The notes below the pieces were generated by a model. The model searched no databases, was not told the origin of the DNA, and saw only the letters and a list, made by a program, of their open reading frames with translations. A DNA stretch of 64,000 nt from Phymatolithon calcareum (lineage: Eukaryota; Rhodophyta; Florideophyceae; Hapalidiales): contig OZ345382.1 of assembly GCA_977006965.1 (NCBI GenBank), forward strand, positions 868,001-932,000. The letters run 5' to 3'. Below are positions 42,795-53,594 of the stretch, piece by piece. Position numbers and translations under genes: made by a program. The first letter of the stretch is position 1, and every line of letters begins with the position of its first letter.

Positions 42795-44153
42795 ATGAAG
42801 CTCTTCACGTTTGTCCCCACGCTCGCGCTGCCGTCCGGAGCTCCACGCTCAGCGTGGGTGTGCGGCGCTCGCGCCCTCCGCCCATGCGCGCCTCCACGCA
42901 CCGCTCCCGTTGTTTGGGCTCCGATGTGTGTCAGCGCGGAAACGCCCGTCGCGCCGGAAGACCCAGCAACGAAAATTCCAGATGTTGTCCCGGAACCCGC
43001 GGCTGAGGCAATTGAGGTCGTGGAAACCCCTGCTGTGGAGGAGGTTTCTGCTCCGCCCGCACCGGAGATTGTCGCGGAGGAGACACCTGTAGTCGAAGAG
43101 ACTCCGGTGGCTGAAGAGAGTGTTTCTGCGGAGGAAATTGCTGTCGCCGAAGAGGCTCCGGTGGTTGAAGAAAGTATTTCTGCAGAGAAAATTCCTGTCG
43201 CCGAAGAGGCTCCGGTGGCTGAAGAAAGTGCTTCTGCAGAGGAAATTCCTGTCGCCGAGGAGGCTCCCGTCATGGAAGAGCCCGCCCCAGTCGTAGGAGA
43301 TACACCGGCTGAGGTTACGACGGCTGAGGATGCAGCTGAAGCTGTGGGTACCGTGCTGAAGGAATCTGCGGTGACCAAGGAGCCCGACGAAAAGACAGAC
43401 GATCGAAAGGACAAGCGCAAGAGGCGACGACGACAACAACGTGAAGTGACACTTCCATTTGAGAAGATGACAATTGGCATGGAGCTTGAAGGTACTGTGA
43501 AAAGCGTCATGAGTTACGGTGCCTTCGTTGGCGACATGGGCACTCCAACCGACGGTCTTCTACATGTATCGCAGCTTGCTGCTGGCTTTGTTGAAAATGT
43601 TACTGATGTAGTGCAGGTCGGCATGAAGGTCAAAGTCCGCGTGATCGACATGGACAAAGAAAAGGGCAACTTTTCCCTATCAATGAAGCCGGTCCCTGTC
43701 CCTGGTGAGGAGACATCCGGCGGATCCCGACGCAGTGGTCGGGCAGAGGCGAGAAAGGCCTCCGAAGCGAAATGGAATGATTTCCAATTCGATCCCAAGG
43801 TCTTTGTTGATGCACGCGTGACTACCATTGCGGACTTCGGTGCATTTTGTCAGCTGCTCAATGAAGAGGGAAATGTGCTTGATTCAGTACCGACGGATGG
43901 GCTTGTTCATATCTCGGAACTCAGTGAGGAACGCGTGAATTCTGTGACGGATGTGCTGAAGGTGGGACAGACGGTGAAGGTGCGCATTAGTTCGGTGGAC
44001 AAGAAGCGAAATAGAATCTCACTCTCCATGAAGGCATGGGCTCCCGATGAGACTAACACACTTGCCGAAGATATGGCTGCACATACGAGCAGCCAGCCGG
44101 TGTTCAAGACAAGTTTTGAGCTTGCGTTTGAAAGAGCACGACGCAAGGAATAA
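42795..44153 (+). CDS. Plastid-targeted two-S1-domain protein (ribosomal protein S1 / PSRP-7-like)
   Basis: 452 residues from ATG 42795, single exon. Residues 1-48 are a transit-peptide-like sequence (basic, Ala/Pro/Arg-rich, no acids). Residues about 55-195 are an acidic Pro/Glu/Ala/Val region containing 18-residue tandem repeats. A basic patch (KDKRKRRRRQQR) precedes S1 domain 1 (about 225-295; VKSVMSYGAFVGDMG, DGLLHVSQL); S1 domain 2 is at about 335-415 (DFGAFCQLL, DGLVHISEL) with a short insertion. S1 domains bind single-stranded RNA. The architecture resembles the S1-containing part of plastid PSRP-7/EF-Ts polyproteins but without the EF-Ts domain. Probable role: plastid translation initiation or mRNA binding. 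Confidence 0.75.
   Translation: MKLFTFVPTLALPSGAPRSAWVCGARALRPCAPPRTAPVVWAPMCVSAETPVAPEDPATKIPDVVPEPAAEAIEVVETPAVEEVSAPPAPEIVAEETPVVEETPVAEESVSAEEIAVAEEAPVVEESISAEKIPVAEEAPVAEESASAEEIPVAEEAPVMEEPAPVVGDTPAEVTTAEDAAEAVGTVLKESAVTKEPDEKTDDRKDKRKRRRRQQREVTLPFEKMTIGMELEGTVKSVMSYGAFVGDMGTPTDGLLHVSQLAAGFVENVTDVVQVGMKVKVRVIDMDKEKGNFSLSMKPVPVPGEETSGGSRRSGRAEARKASEAKWNDFQFDPKVFVDARVTTIADFGAFCQLLNEEGNVLDSVPTDGLVHISELSEERVNSVTDVLKVGQTVKVRISSVDKKRNRISLSMKAWAPDETNTLAEDMAAHTSSQPVFKTSFELAFERARRKE
43071..43286 (+). repeat. 54-bp coding tandem repeats in the S1 protein gene
   Basis: Three clear 54-base units (43125-43178, 43179-43232, 43233-43286) encode SAEEIAVAEEAPVVEESI-like 18-residue repeats; a more diverged unit precedes them. 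Likely variable in copy number between strains. Confidence 0.85.
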
Positions 44154-44659
44154 GTTTTTGAACGTGCAAGGATTTGCACTTGTTGCGCGTACGGTGGCGC
44201 TACTGCAGAGCGCACTAGGGAAAGTCAGAATTCAGTTTGGAAACTATGAAAAATCGTTTGCGAGGCAGTTAACCCGGCACTCGTCAGGTCGCGGAAGACT
44301 ATATGTCCGGGTCTCCGCGTTTTCTCTTTCGTGCATACGTCATGTTTTCACCTCGCGTCTTGTTGCTAATGAACACACCAATAGCCGGGCTTTTTCTCTT
44401 TCACTCGTTGCGATTCTTTCCTTCTATTAGCTTTTCATTTCTCGACTTTCCAACTAAAAAACCCATTGCGCTGTTGTTGGCCAGATTAGCGATGATCGAG
44501 TGATCACTCTCGTGGACGATTGGGATGGAAACGAGAAGTTCGCCCGTGGTAACTGCATTTCTCTCCTTTCGCAGTCAGACCGGGAAACGGAATCTATTCG
44601 AGGCGATTGCGAGATAACGGACTGTTATATATAGGATCTTTATTGTGATCTAATAAAAG
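44154..44659. terminator. Convergent 3' regions of the S1 and SET genes
   Basis: 506 bases between converging stop codons. On the minus strand AATAAA occurs at 44644-44639, about 15 bases after the SET gene stop, a plausible polyadenylation signal. Nothing else recognised. Confidence 0.45.
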
Positions 44660-47600
44660 TTACTTTCTCTTCCCCTTGCCTAAGAGGTTCCGAAGATCAG
44701 ACGGACCGGGGGCTCTGTCCGCACGCGGCTTCTTGGCATTAGGTTCTTGACTAGGTCCAGCAGATCTCTTATGACTGCGAGCTCCCCGTTCATACGATCG
44801 ATTCCTCCTCCGTTCGCGAGACAGTTCTCGAGACGTGCGCGCCCCGGCCGGATTTGTCGGCGAGACTCCATGACCACCAAAACGAGACAGGTCCTTCGCA
44901 TCCACAGTCGTCAATTCCCCTGCTGACGAAACGGGCAGGTTTTTTGACGGAGAGGAAATCCTACAACCAGAACTACGTCTGGAGTCGTTCACAGTCTCTA
45001 GCACCGACTCCCGTTCCTTGAGAGCTAACTGATTTTCTGGCGATATCTTCGCGCGTCGAAGGGCTTCTTGCTCGGAGCCTAACGGTGACTTCGGTTCCTT
45101 GCGGACTACAGGATTTCTCGAAGACTCATTTGATAACGGCAACAGCTCAGGACCAACAGGTAGATGCGACCCCTTCGCAGACCGTGACACGGATTCCCGC
45201 TCCCTGTCAGTCATCGGATTCGTAGCCGGTGGTGATCCAGGACCAAAGCGCCGACGGGTGTCCTTCACGGTGCCTGGACCTGATCCCCGTTCCTTGTCAG
45301 CTGCTTCATTAGTTAGTGGTGACTGTCCATATATACCAGGCCGAAGCCTGTCTTTTGACGCTTCCGACACGGATCCCCGTTCCGTGAGGAATGTCGGATG
45401 TTTTGGCGACCTCTTCGACGACGAACTGGGTGAGCCGCGCTTGGTTTCAGCGTCTCTCGGCTGCGCAGCAGAGGGCGGCAGACCACGTACTGCACGATTA
45501 TGGACGTCTCGAGAAAGTCCACGATTTCTTACCGGCGCTGGGACCAAGGAATGACCAGGCGAACTGCGGTTGTTGAAGTCACGACCTGGTCCAGAATTTC
45601 TCTGTGCTGACGGTGCAGACACGGGACCGGGCGCACCATAGCTACGAAAATCGCGAGAAGACCCGGAATGTCTCAGCGGCTGATGTGGAGGCAACGGGCC
45701 AGGTGCACCGCGAGAATGGGAGTGTCGATTGTGCTCTTGCGTGTGCCGTCCGACGCCCGCATGTGAAGTGCGACGGGAATCGCGGTGACCATAAGAATGG
45801 CGAACATCTTGATGATGGTCCTGTCCGATACCAGCGTAATAGGGATCACGAGGAGCAGGACGGCCGTGATGAGCAGGTGGGCCTTGCTGATATTGCTCTC
45901 GCCATCTGTCATGGACTGCCGGGCCGCTCGCACCGAAATGGTGTGGCGGTGGACGCTCCTGGTGTTGATCGCGTTCCCACTGCTGTCGATCATGCACAAC
46001 AGCGGCATTTCCACGTCCATGACGGCGAAGCGGTTGTTGCTGATGATACAGGTCCCGCTCTCGATGACGAGCTTCATGCGGCCCGTGGCCATTAATACGG
46101 CCCTCGTGGTACGCCTGCCGATGGTCATACTGGTCTCTCCCCCAAGGGCGCCCATCTCGCGAAGGTACGCCAGAACCACGATCTTGGAGGTGACCTAGTC
46201 TTTGGCTGTAGGCGCCTCTTTCCCACTGATGTCGTCCATGCGATTCCGGACCATTGACATGAGTTTTCTGCCTCTCAAGCGGCGCGGGAGCACTAGCAAA
46301 TCCTTGCTGCTGGTACGCAGGCTGGTGATATGGGTCTGGACGCTGATGCACAGCCAATCCACTATTGCCTGAGTGATGTAGAGAAGCATCGTCATATCTT
46401 CGCCCGGGATGCACCGGGGCCGGTGGTGGATGCGGCCTCGGTGCCAGATAACGGCTATCAGGAGGGACGTCATCGAAGACAGGAGACGCTGGGCCGGCAA
46501 ATCCAGACGCCACAACTTCCTCAATTGGAGGTGCCTCTTCAAATTCGTCATCTGTACCAGGACCACCGGCCCCGGGTTCGGCGGCACTGGTATCAGTGGG
46601 TTCAAAATCATCAAACACAGGAATTGTTTCAGATACGTCGGAGTAGTCTGAATCGTAAGCTTCTCGCTTCTTCGGCAAATCTTCTAAGACAACTCGACCA
46701 GACGCGACATCCCGTGCGGTAAGTTGAAATACGCGCTGTCCGGGAGCTGTTTTAGGTCTCCACGGTGGCAGAGCATTTTCGTCCTTCTTCTCTTTCTTCT
46801 TCTCAACTAGATTGATCGCATTCCGCTGCACTAACGGGTGATTAGATCCCCAGTCCAAGTCTTCCGGAATAGGTTTCGGCTTACTGAGTGCTGCAGCTTG
46901 CTCCTTCGTAATCGGCCCTGGTCCAAATCTATTTGGGCCTCGAGAATTCACAACCAATCTTGTGTACCGTGGAACGGGCTGTGGCGGAGCAACAACTGGC
47001 CTGACAGGTGCCATGGTGGCCTCCTTGGCTTTTGCCGCCTCAACACTAATGCGTGGGATACGGAACGCGGAGCCTCTCTGTGTAAAACGAGGAACATTGT
47101 TCTCGTATTTTGTCCTCCATTGCAAAAACCGTGGCTCAGCACTCTCCGTCTTGTCGCACATATCCACGTTCCGAGCCCTCGCGCGCAGTTGGTTTGCCTT
47201 TTCAAGCTTTTGTCTTGCTTTCTTGATCTTTTCATGGGTAGCTGACGACGTATCGACAACGTCCAAACCTGTGTCGCCACGAGACTGGGTCAGAGTTTTT
47301 TTGCATTTTGCCGTGCCACACAAACAGGCTTTTGCCTTCAGGCCCCCAGAAAGAGCGGCGTAGTTAAAAGTCACCTCCTCTCCTTTTGCGATACGTCGTG
47401 TAGCGAATAAGGCTACTCTCGGCTCTCCGCCGGCAGTCCATTTCTGTGCCTCCGCATTAGGATCACATGAGTGGTTAATGAACCTAGTGATCGCCGACTT
47501 CCGACTTGCATCGATTGTTAGTTTCGGTGTTAATGTCATTGCATAAAAATGCCTTTCGCCGACGTACAGCTCTTCCCTTCGCTTGAACTCTTCAGTTGTG

Positions 47601-50600
47601 ACAACTTCCCCCCTGTACTCCCCGATATATCGATGAGCCTCTATGACCTCATCGGCAACAAGCCCAGTTCCTTTCTCGCCAAAATGAACCTCCTTAAACG
47701 CAGGGCCAGTATCACGTTGCATTTGCTGATTGCGGCAACCTTGCCCGACGGGACATTTCCTAGGATCACATTCGTACTTGGTTGCAACGTTTTCACATGA
47801 CCCGTTGGAGCAACAAATGCCATTATCGCTGTTGTCCGCTGAGACAATACCCGAAACGCACTTGCATCGACCGGGATACGCTCTGTGCTCTCTGGCCAGA
47901 TGTGAGCGCGCGTCACCAACATACACGTTACGAGTGAGACGAACGTAGCGAGATGGCTTTTCAAAATGGGGATCGTACCGCGCCAAATCTACCTCAGCTG
48001 CCCTTTTCAACACAGAAGAAATGATTCGCAGATTGTGCTGGTCGTCGTCAAAATTGCGATGGTCAGTGTTTGCAACCACCCGGATAATTTCCTTTGAGCA
48101 CACCACAGGTGGGAAAACAATTTTTTTCCCTTCTGCATCCCGGGATGCGACAGATGCAACACTTTCTTCAAGGTCGGCACCACTAAGCTCCTCTGCGATA
48201 CGGCGGACGGTTACGGTTTTCTCTGACTTGCGGCTTTCCTCAGAGGACGCCATCAGCTCAAGCCGGATAAGCTCGACAGCTGTGGCAAACGCATCACGAT
48301 CCTCTGCGGAGCATATTTCAAAACCATCAACCATGGGCTCGGCAGACCTCTGAATCCGAAAAACAGCGTTGAAGAGTTGTCCCAAACTGCGCTTGCTCCG
48401 AGGGCGAGAGTTATGCAGTGCTCGCAGCGTAGTGTTGCCAAGCAGTTTGCGATCGCCGCTCGAAAACGATTTCACAAAACTGGACACAATCGATATCACT
48501 AACCCAATTGCCATTTGCTCGTTCTGCTCCGAATTCTCCATATGATCGGTCTTGACCTGCACTGGACTTAAGGGGCGCTCACCTTTGTATCCTAGGCCCC
48601 ATTGCTCTGCAAGTTTCAAATGGTCCGATTCAGAGGGAGGAAAAGGACATAGTCCTGCAACGCTGATAATGAGCTCTTCTACAGCAGCCAAAAACTTGTC
48701 CTTCAAAGTAGGCTCATGGTATCCCAGAATTCGGGACTGGACATCAACTGATGACAGGATAATCTTGATAACTTCGACATCCATCGCAAAATCGGCGGCA
48801 GAGGCGTACGAAAGCTTGCCAGAAGCCGCTCTCTGGAGCTGTTTCACTAGTCCTGTGAACATGTCCGCGGTACACTTTTTCTGGTGGTCGGACTTCTGGT
48901 CTTCAGACATTTTCAACACCTTTTTCAATGGGGACAGGAGTTCTTCAGACACCACATTGTCTTTTAGTAGCACCAACAACATGGCCACATATCTTGATGA
49001 TGCATGATATTGGGCGCCGCTAGTGCTTGACGCCCGATGGTTGTACTTGAGAGTGACCAGAGAGGCAAGAGAGCCCCAGAAGAAATCTGACTCAAAATAC
49101 CTTGCAAACGCACGCGATACGAATGGACGATAAAGATTCCAGAGACCTCGGAGATGAGGCAGTGCTGTTCCCGTGGGCTGCGGCAGTAATGTGATGTGCA
49201 GATCAAACAGAGCAATGACCGATTTTATCCTCTTCAGTTGGGTGGGTTTATGTGGAGTGGTCTCGAGGCATGCACAATATTGATCGAGAAGTTTCCCAAT
49301 TCCTCCCTTGTCCGGTTTTGCCAAATTCCAGACAACGGTGCGCTCCATGTGATGCGCCTCGAAAACGAACCAATGCGGACCAACTGGATCCAGCTCCACG
49401 GAGAGTAGACGAGTCACCCCCAGTATAAGTTTCTCCACCGTGTCCCCTTGCGGTGCATCACCGTCATCTAAGCGGTCCATATCTGCATAATGACGCCAGA
49501 GTTCCATAACCATGAACAAAAAATTCAAGGCGTTCGAACATACATCCGTGCTATTATACCACGAATTAATAAGTCCGCCCTTTCCAGCCTTGTGTTCCAT
49601 TAACACTGCCTGTCCGACTTTGACGAGAAGCTGGGCTACGTCATTTGCGCTTTCCACAAATGGAAGGTTGCTGACCTCGTGTTTAAGCGTAACCATGTTC
49701 CAGTGCCAGCGAGGCGAAGTGCTGCTTTCGTCTACTAAGTTTTGCAAATCACTTAGTTGCACCTTAGCATTCCTGGCATGGCATAAGAAAAGGAGAGACA
49801 GCCAGTCAACAATCGGTGTTGGATCAATATCGCAGCCTTCGATAGAAGACAACTTCCCATCAGAAGGGAGCGCGGTGTCGGAAATGGCAAATGCCGCCAA
49901 TGCTGTCTCAGCCATTTTCACGCGCTGCTCCTTAGAGGGTCGTTTCGGTTTGGGTTGCAAGACAGGTACAGACTTCTCAATACTGAGTTCGCGCGGAGGT
50001 GTAGGGGGTGCAATAGGAGACGGGCTCAACTCCAAGCTCCGACGGCGCTTCGGGATAGGCTTTGATTCGACAAAAGGCCGACGACGCTTTTTCTTGTCCA
50101 CCGCATTATTATCATCGTCGATGCTGTCGGCCACGCGCGGCGCATGCGACTTGGGACGCCGGGCAGTGTCGCGACGCCTTGGGGCGCTGCGGACGTCGTC
50201 AGTACGAACGCGAGCCTCGGTGCGATTCTTAGCCACAGCGGCGCCAGCACTGGAACCGCGGCGGGCCTTTTTGTCAGGATGTGCACTATTAAGGATGACG
50301 TCCCCGTCGCTATCGCGGCGTGCATTTATCGTCTTACCGGAACTCCGGCGGATGGCGGACTCCTGCTTAGCTTCATCCAGTACCTCGTCACCATCGCTAT
50401 CGACGCGCCGAGATACGGGCTTGGGTTTTGTCTTCGCAGTCTTCCGTGATGCACGCTTCGTACGAGATGGTTCGGCGGCAGACGGTGAAAACGGGACTTT
50501 CGGCTTGCGGCGCCGCTTTAGTTTTGCAGGACTACCCGAATGAAATGCCTGGCGCACCAACGGTTCCAGTGACAAAGGAGTCGCGGGACCAGACGGCGAG

Positions 50601-50677
50601 GATGAGATAGATGGAGAGGCCGGTCGAGACACCGGAGCACAGTTGATTTCCTTCGCGCCGAACAATTGCCGCAACAT
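44660..50677 (-). CDS. Large SET-domain histone lysine methyltransferase (AWS-SET-postSET; Set2/ASH1/NSD class)
   Basis: Single exon. ATG at 50677 gives 2005 residues; the in-frame codon at 50719 is TTG. The N-terminal 250 residues are basic with repeated R-R-x-S-D-G-D-E/V motifs (nuclear-signal-like). Residues 300-900 are a predicted alpha-helical region of unknown type. The AWS Cys cluster is at about 937-985 (CKC, CCSNGSC, CDPRKC), SET at about 985-1110 (GTGLVADEVI, FINHSCDPNA near 1069, GEEVTFNYA) and post-SET at about 1120 (CLCGTAKC). The AWS plus NHSCDPNA combination points to H3K36-type enzymes. The C-terminal 600 residues are low-complexity His/Gln/Arg-rich, then carry imperfect repeats of about 30 residues (about 1760-1916). 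No SRI domain is recognised, unlike Set2. Closely spaced plus-strand frames inside are antisense shadows. Confidence 0.85.
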   Translation of the reverse strand: MLRQLFGAKEINCAPVSRPASPSISSSPSGPATPLSLEPLVRQAFHSGSPAKLKRRRKPKVPFSPSAAEPSRTKRASRKTAKTKPKPVSRRVDSDGDEVLDEAKQESAIRRSSGKTINARRDSDGDVILNSAHPDKKARRGSSAGAAVAKNRTEARVRTDDVRSAPRRRDTARRPKSHAPRVADSIDDDNNAVDKKKRRRPFVESKPIPKRRRSLELSPSPIAPPTPPRELSIEKSVPVLQPKPKRPSKEQRVKMAETALAAFAISDTALPSDGKLSSIEGCDIDPTPIVDWLSLLFLCHARNAKVQLSDLQNLVDESSTSPRWHWNMVTLKHEVSNLPFVESANDVAQLLVKVGQAVLMEHKAGKGGLINSWYNSTDVCSNALNFLFMVMELWRHYADMDRLDDGDAPQGDTVEKLILGVTRLLSVELDPVGPHWFVFEAHHMERTVVWNLAKPDKGGIGKLLDQYCACLETTPHKPTQLKRIKSVIALFDLHITLLPQPTGTALPHLRGLWNLYRPFVSRAFARYFESDFFWGSLASLVTLKYNHRASSTSGAQYHASSRYVAMLLVLLKDNVVSEELLSPLKKVLKMSEDQKSDHQKKCTADMFTGLVKQLQRAASGKLSYASAADFAMDVEVIKIILSSVDVQSRILGYHEPTLKDKFLAAVEELIISVAGLCPFPPSESDHLKLAEQWGLGYKGERPLSPVQVKTDHMENSEQNEQMAIGLVISIVSSFVKSFSSGDRKLLGNTTLRALHNSRPRSKRSLGQLFNAVFRIQRSAEPMVDGFEICSAEDRDAFATAVELIRLELMASSEESRKSEKTVTVRRIAEELSGADLEESVASVASRDAEGKKIVFPPVVCSKEIIRVVANTDHRNFDDDQHNLRIISSVLKRAAEVDLARYDPHFEKPSRYVRLTRNVYVGDARSHLAREHRAYPGRCKCVSGIVSADNSDNGICCSNGSCENVATKYECDPRKCPVGQGCRNQQMQRDTGPAFKEVHFGEKGTGLVADEVIEAHRYIGEYRGEVVTTEEFKRREELYVGERHFYAMTLTPKLTIDASRKSAITRFINHSCDPNAEAQKWTAGGEPRVALFATRRIAKGEEVTFNYAALSGGLKAKACLCGTAKCKKTLTQSRGDTGLDVVDTSSATHEKIKKARQKLEKANQLRARARNVDMCDKTESAEPRFLQWRTKYENNVPRFTQRGSAFRIPRISVEAAKAKEATMAPVRPVVAPPQPVPRYTRLVVNSRGPNRFGPGPITKEQAAALSKPKPIPEDLDWGSNHPLVQRNAINLVEKKKEKKDENALPPWRPKTAPGQRVFQLTARDVASGRVVLEDLPKKREAYDSDYSDVSETIPVFDDFEPTDTSAAEPGAGGPGTDDEFEEAPPIEEVVASGFAGPASPVFDDVPPDSRYLAPRPHPPPAPVHPGRRYDDASLHHSGNSGLAVHQRPDPYHQPAYQQQGFASAPAPLERQKTHVNGPESHGRHQWERGAYSQRLGHLQDRGSGVPSRDGRPWGRDQYDHRQAYHEGRINGHGPHEARHRERDLYHQQQPLRRHGRGNAAVVHDRQQWERDQHQERPPPHHFGASGPAVHDRWREQYQQGPPAHHGRPAPRDPYYAGIGQDHHQDVRHSYGHRDSRRTSHAGVGRHTQEHNRHSHSRGAPGPLPPHQPLRHSGSSRDFRSYGAPGPVSAPSAQRNSGPGRDFNNRSSPGHSLVPAPVRNRGLSRDVHNRAVRGLPPSAAQPRDAETKRGSPSSSSKRSPKHPTFLTERGSVSEASKDRLRPGIYGQSPLTNEAADKERGSGPGTVKDTRRRFGPGSPPATNPMTDRERESVSRSAKGSHLPVGPELLPLSNESSRNPVVRKEPKSPLGSEQEALRRAKISPENQLALKERESVLETVNDSRRSSGCRISSPSKNLPVSSAGELTTVDAKDLSRFGGHGVSPTNPAGARTSRELSRERRRNRSYERGARSHKRSAGPSQEPNAKKPRADRAPGPSDLRNLLGKGKRK
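44930..45400 (-). repeat. Imperfect coding repeats of about 30 residues in the SET protein C-terminus
   Basis: Units carry (K/T/R)ER(G/E)SV-x5-KD-x-R-x4-GP-type sequence, about five times (TERGSVSEASKDR, KERGSGPGTVKDT, RERESVSRSAKGS, RKEPKSPLGSEQE, KERESVLETVNDS). Confidence 0.7.
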
Positions 50678-53594
50678 ACTGTTGACAACTGAGGCTTGAA
50701 CAAAGCGGCAGTCGTTCAAAGGTCAAGTCGTGGGATGTTGAGTTTCGGTTTTGGCGCGGATCATTCCTAAACCAAGTTATAAAACTGGATGTATCATATC
50801 TTCAAAAATTATGTATCGGTATTTAAATTTTTTCGCAAAATTGGGGATCTATCCTAAATTTTACGCGTGATCCTGGAGCTGTCGTAAAATCGGAAGATTT
50901 ACTTGAACTGAGGCATTGTCACGTTTTGCTGCGCACATTGATCCCGTGCCTTCCGCCGAAAACGGCGGAGATAGATTTAGCACTGAGCTCCTTCTGGTCA
51001 TATTCCTCTTTTGCAGTGCTCACGGACGTGAGAGTACTCTTTTCAATTCGGGTTTGCGACAAGCAGAAGCTGCATGGACGTGCACTTAATCGCTACGCCC
51101 GAGTGGAATGCAAGGAGCTATCCATGCATGCCAAGCTTAATATGCCTAGATAGCTTCAAGTATTATACCTGGAAACAGCGTCCAGAGTATGCTCAAGTGC
51201 AATGCTAACCACCGATAAGAGCACAAGAATGAACTCATCAGGAATTGGGTGATAACTCTTTCAAGGATTCTTTCCGATGCTGCCAAGCATGTTATCTTTC
51301 GATCCCTTGCACGTTGAAAATTAGTATCAAGACAGGCATCTCACCCGAGCAATGCAAAGAACAACAGTTATCTCAACGGAATAGGCAACAATTTTTTCCA
51401 ATGTCCCACAGAAGCCCACTGCGTCGACGTAACGACAAATTTGCAGGGGCACGGCCGATGATGGCATGCGCAGTCATGCCCTTCAGGCTTATTGTAGTTT
51501 CTATATACGGGCAAGGCGACAAATCGACACATTGTGAATGTCAGAAAGATCAACTACTACAACTAATGAGAAATTTGGTCTGCAGATGTTCCTTCGCTTC
51601 AGAGCTTATGAGGGGCGCTCCTTTAAGGAGAATGAGAGCGTGAACAGGTTATTCAGTAAAGCAAAGATGAACTTTTGAAAGAAGCGAGCTATTTGCGAAT
51701 CAAGCCTAGTGCACCCTAAGAAAATTCCATTGGCACTCGATGCTACGAAATCCATTGTAAGGAACAGCCCAAATCACACAGACGAGCAGAGGTGATCGTT
51801 CAAGAGGAGGCTGGGGACTGCGCACCCATTATGGACGCTTTAGGCCATTTGACGCAATAGGGATGTAATTCTGTGCGATCCAGTGTGTGCGGTGTGTAAT
51901 TCCGCGTGCAATGGAACTGTTGAGGACCTGATTTTACGATATGCTGGACGGTCCGCCTTCAGATGTGGTAGCATAACACCAGACGTAAATTTATTGGCTG
52001 GGTGGGTGCAAAACCGTAGAAGAGCTAGGTCATGAGAGACACTTAGATGTACTCAAGTTTCTGCAAAGTAAGAAGCTGTCGTAGCTCACTCTATGCGTAA
52101 ACGATTTCGCCGCAACAAAGATGATGAAGAAAGAAGCAAGCGCCTTTCTTTCCTTCACATGGACTTACCAAGCCCGTTCACGCTAGCATCCTCAGAGTAA
52201 TATGCCTGGGACACGTTCACATGCTCTTCATTTGAGCGCCAAATGTCACGAGTTCCGCAACCTTAGAATAACTATAGCATTACATAAACAAAGTCCATGA
52301 CAAATGAGCTCCCCGTTTTCAAAAGAGAAAGAGCTGAACTAGGAGTTGTTTTCAGGGCACGGAAACCCGTAGCTTCCAACATCATCGAGTCCCAAACTTC
52401 TGCCAATGCTCTGGCCACAGCTGTCGCAATGCCTATGGCGGGCGGCTCTTCAAGGTTGTCGACGATGCTAAAAAACTTCGAAACCCTTACCTTTGGTGTC
52501 TTCGCAGGCCTTCCAGTCAGCCCAGCACTTCATACGCCTTTAGGTATATTTTTGACCCTGATCATTCTACCTCAACAACGTCTGTACAGTACAGTGGAAC
52601 TGAGATGCGCTAGGGACTAGCCTGTGCAATATTTTGGTGGGGGGCAAGGTCATAGATTATGGAGCAGAACAGCGAGAGTGGCTCCAGTTACCACCATCAT
52701 AGGGGCAAAGAGGTCACAAGATCAAGGCATAGCCTTGATCCTCGTTGCCCATTTAGTCGGCCTTCGCCACTACGCTTAGGTCGACGTTTAGCTCGGAAAG
52801 GCGTTTCAAATTTGTTTCAGAGGGAGAATCGAAAGGGGTCGTACGCGGCAAGCACAAATGTGTATCTGACGTTGTGGATATAGAGAATGTGCCTTCTCAA
52901 GTGCTACATTGCGATTGTGCAGGTTGCTTAAGATATGCATTGGGCAGGGCAGGATGTTCCAGACGTTTCACATGCCTGAGTACTACACAGAAGCTACACG
53001 GGTGGCCAAAGTACAACATAAGAAAAAGCATAACAACCTGTCTTGGCGTGTGCAATCTCAACCTCCTTAAATAAAGTTCATTGCAGCCTTTCCTTTCACC
53101 TCTGACATCCCCGTGGAATCCCTCGCGATAGAAGCATTCAGGGAGCTATAATCCATCTTGTTGAGAGGCATTACCGTTGCAGGCTCTCAGTACTAGCCAA
53201 AAGACTCTTTTCCGGCACATTTGTGGAAAGTCGGAACGCAAAATGAAGACATGACAAGAATTCTTCGCTTTGATTTTTCGTGTTTTGCCACTTTTATACA
53301 GACAATGATGCGATAATTTTTGCGGACCTTTCAACGACCTAGCTTCTCGGTCGATTGCCCTGATGGCGATCAAGACCTGTGCCCAGCCACCCGCATCGTT
53401 CTGTAATGCATCTCAATTAACAAATTTTGTTGGCTTATCGAAACTGGGCTTGTCATACGATAGCCGATGACACGTGTGCGTCACCGTCGACGGCCGCGGC
53501 AGCTCTATGACAATACCATTCACATCCCCTGTATTTTCTTAACCCCCATCGCAAAGCAAGCTATCGTCTACCTACCAAATTGAAAAGCAGCATC
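50678..53594. other. Intergenic, no gene recognised
   Basis: About 2.9 kb. Frames at 51245-51643 and 52297-52620 are open but have no family resemblance. GATGAAGAAAGAAG near 52120 recurs near 35717. GTACAGTACAG near 52583 belongs to the TACAG word family. Confidence 0.5.

Noticed and set aside
42533-43510. 325-codon minus-strand frame rich in Ser/Ala/Thr
   Set aside because: It is the antisense of the acidic repeat of the S1 protein gene; the composition is a by-product of that repeat.
49512-50543. 343-codon plus-strand frame
   Set aside because: Antisense to the N-terminal part of the SET gene, with no family resemblance.
50678-50719. Upstream start for the SET protein
   Set aside because: The codon at 50719 is TTG; the first ATG is at 50677.
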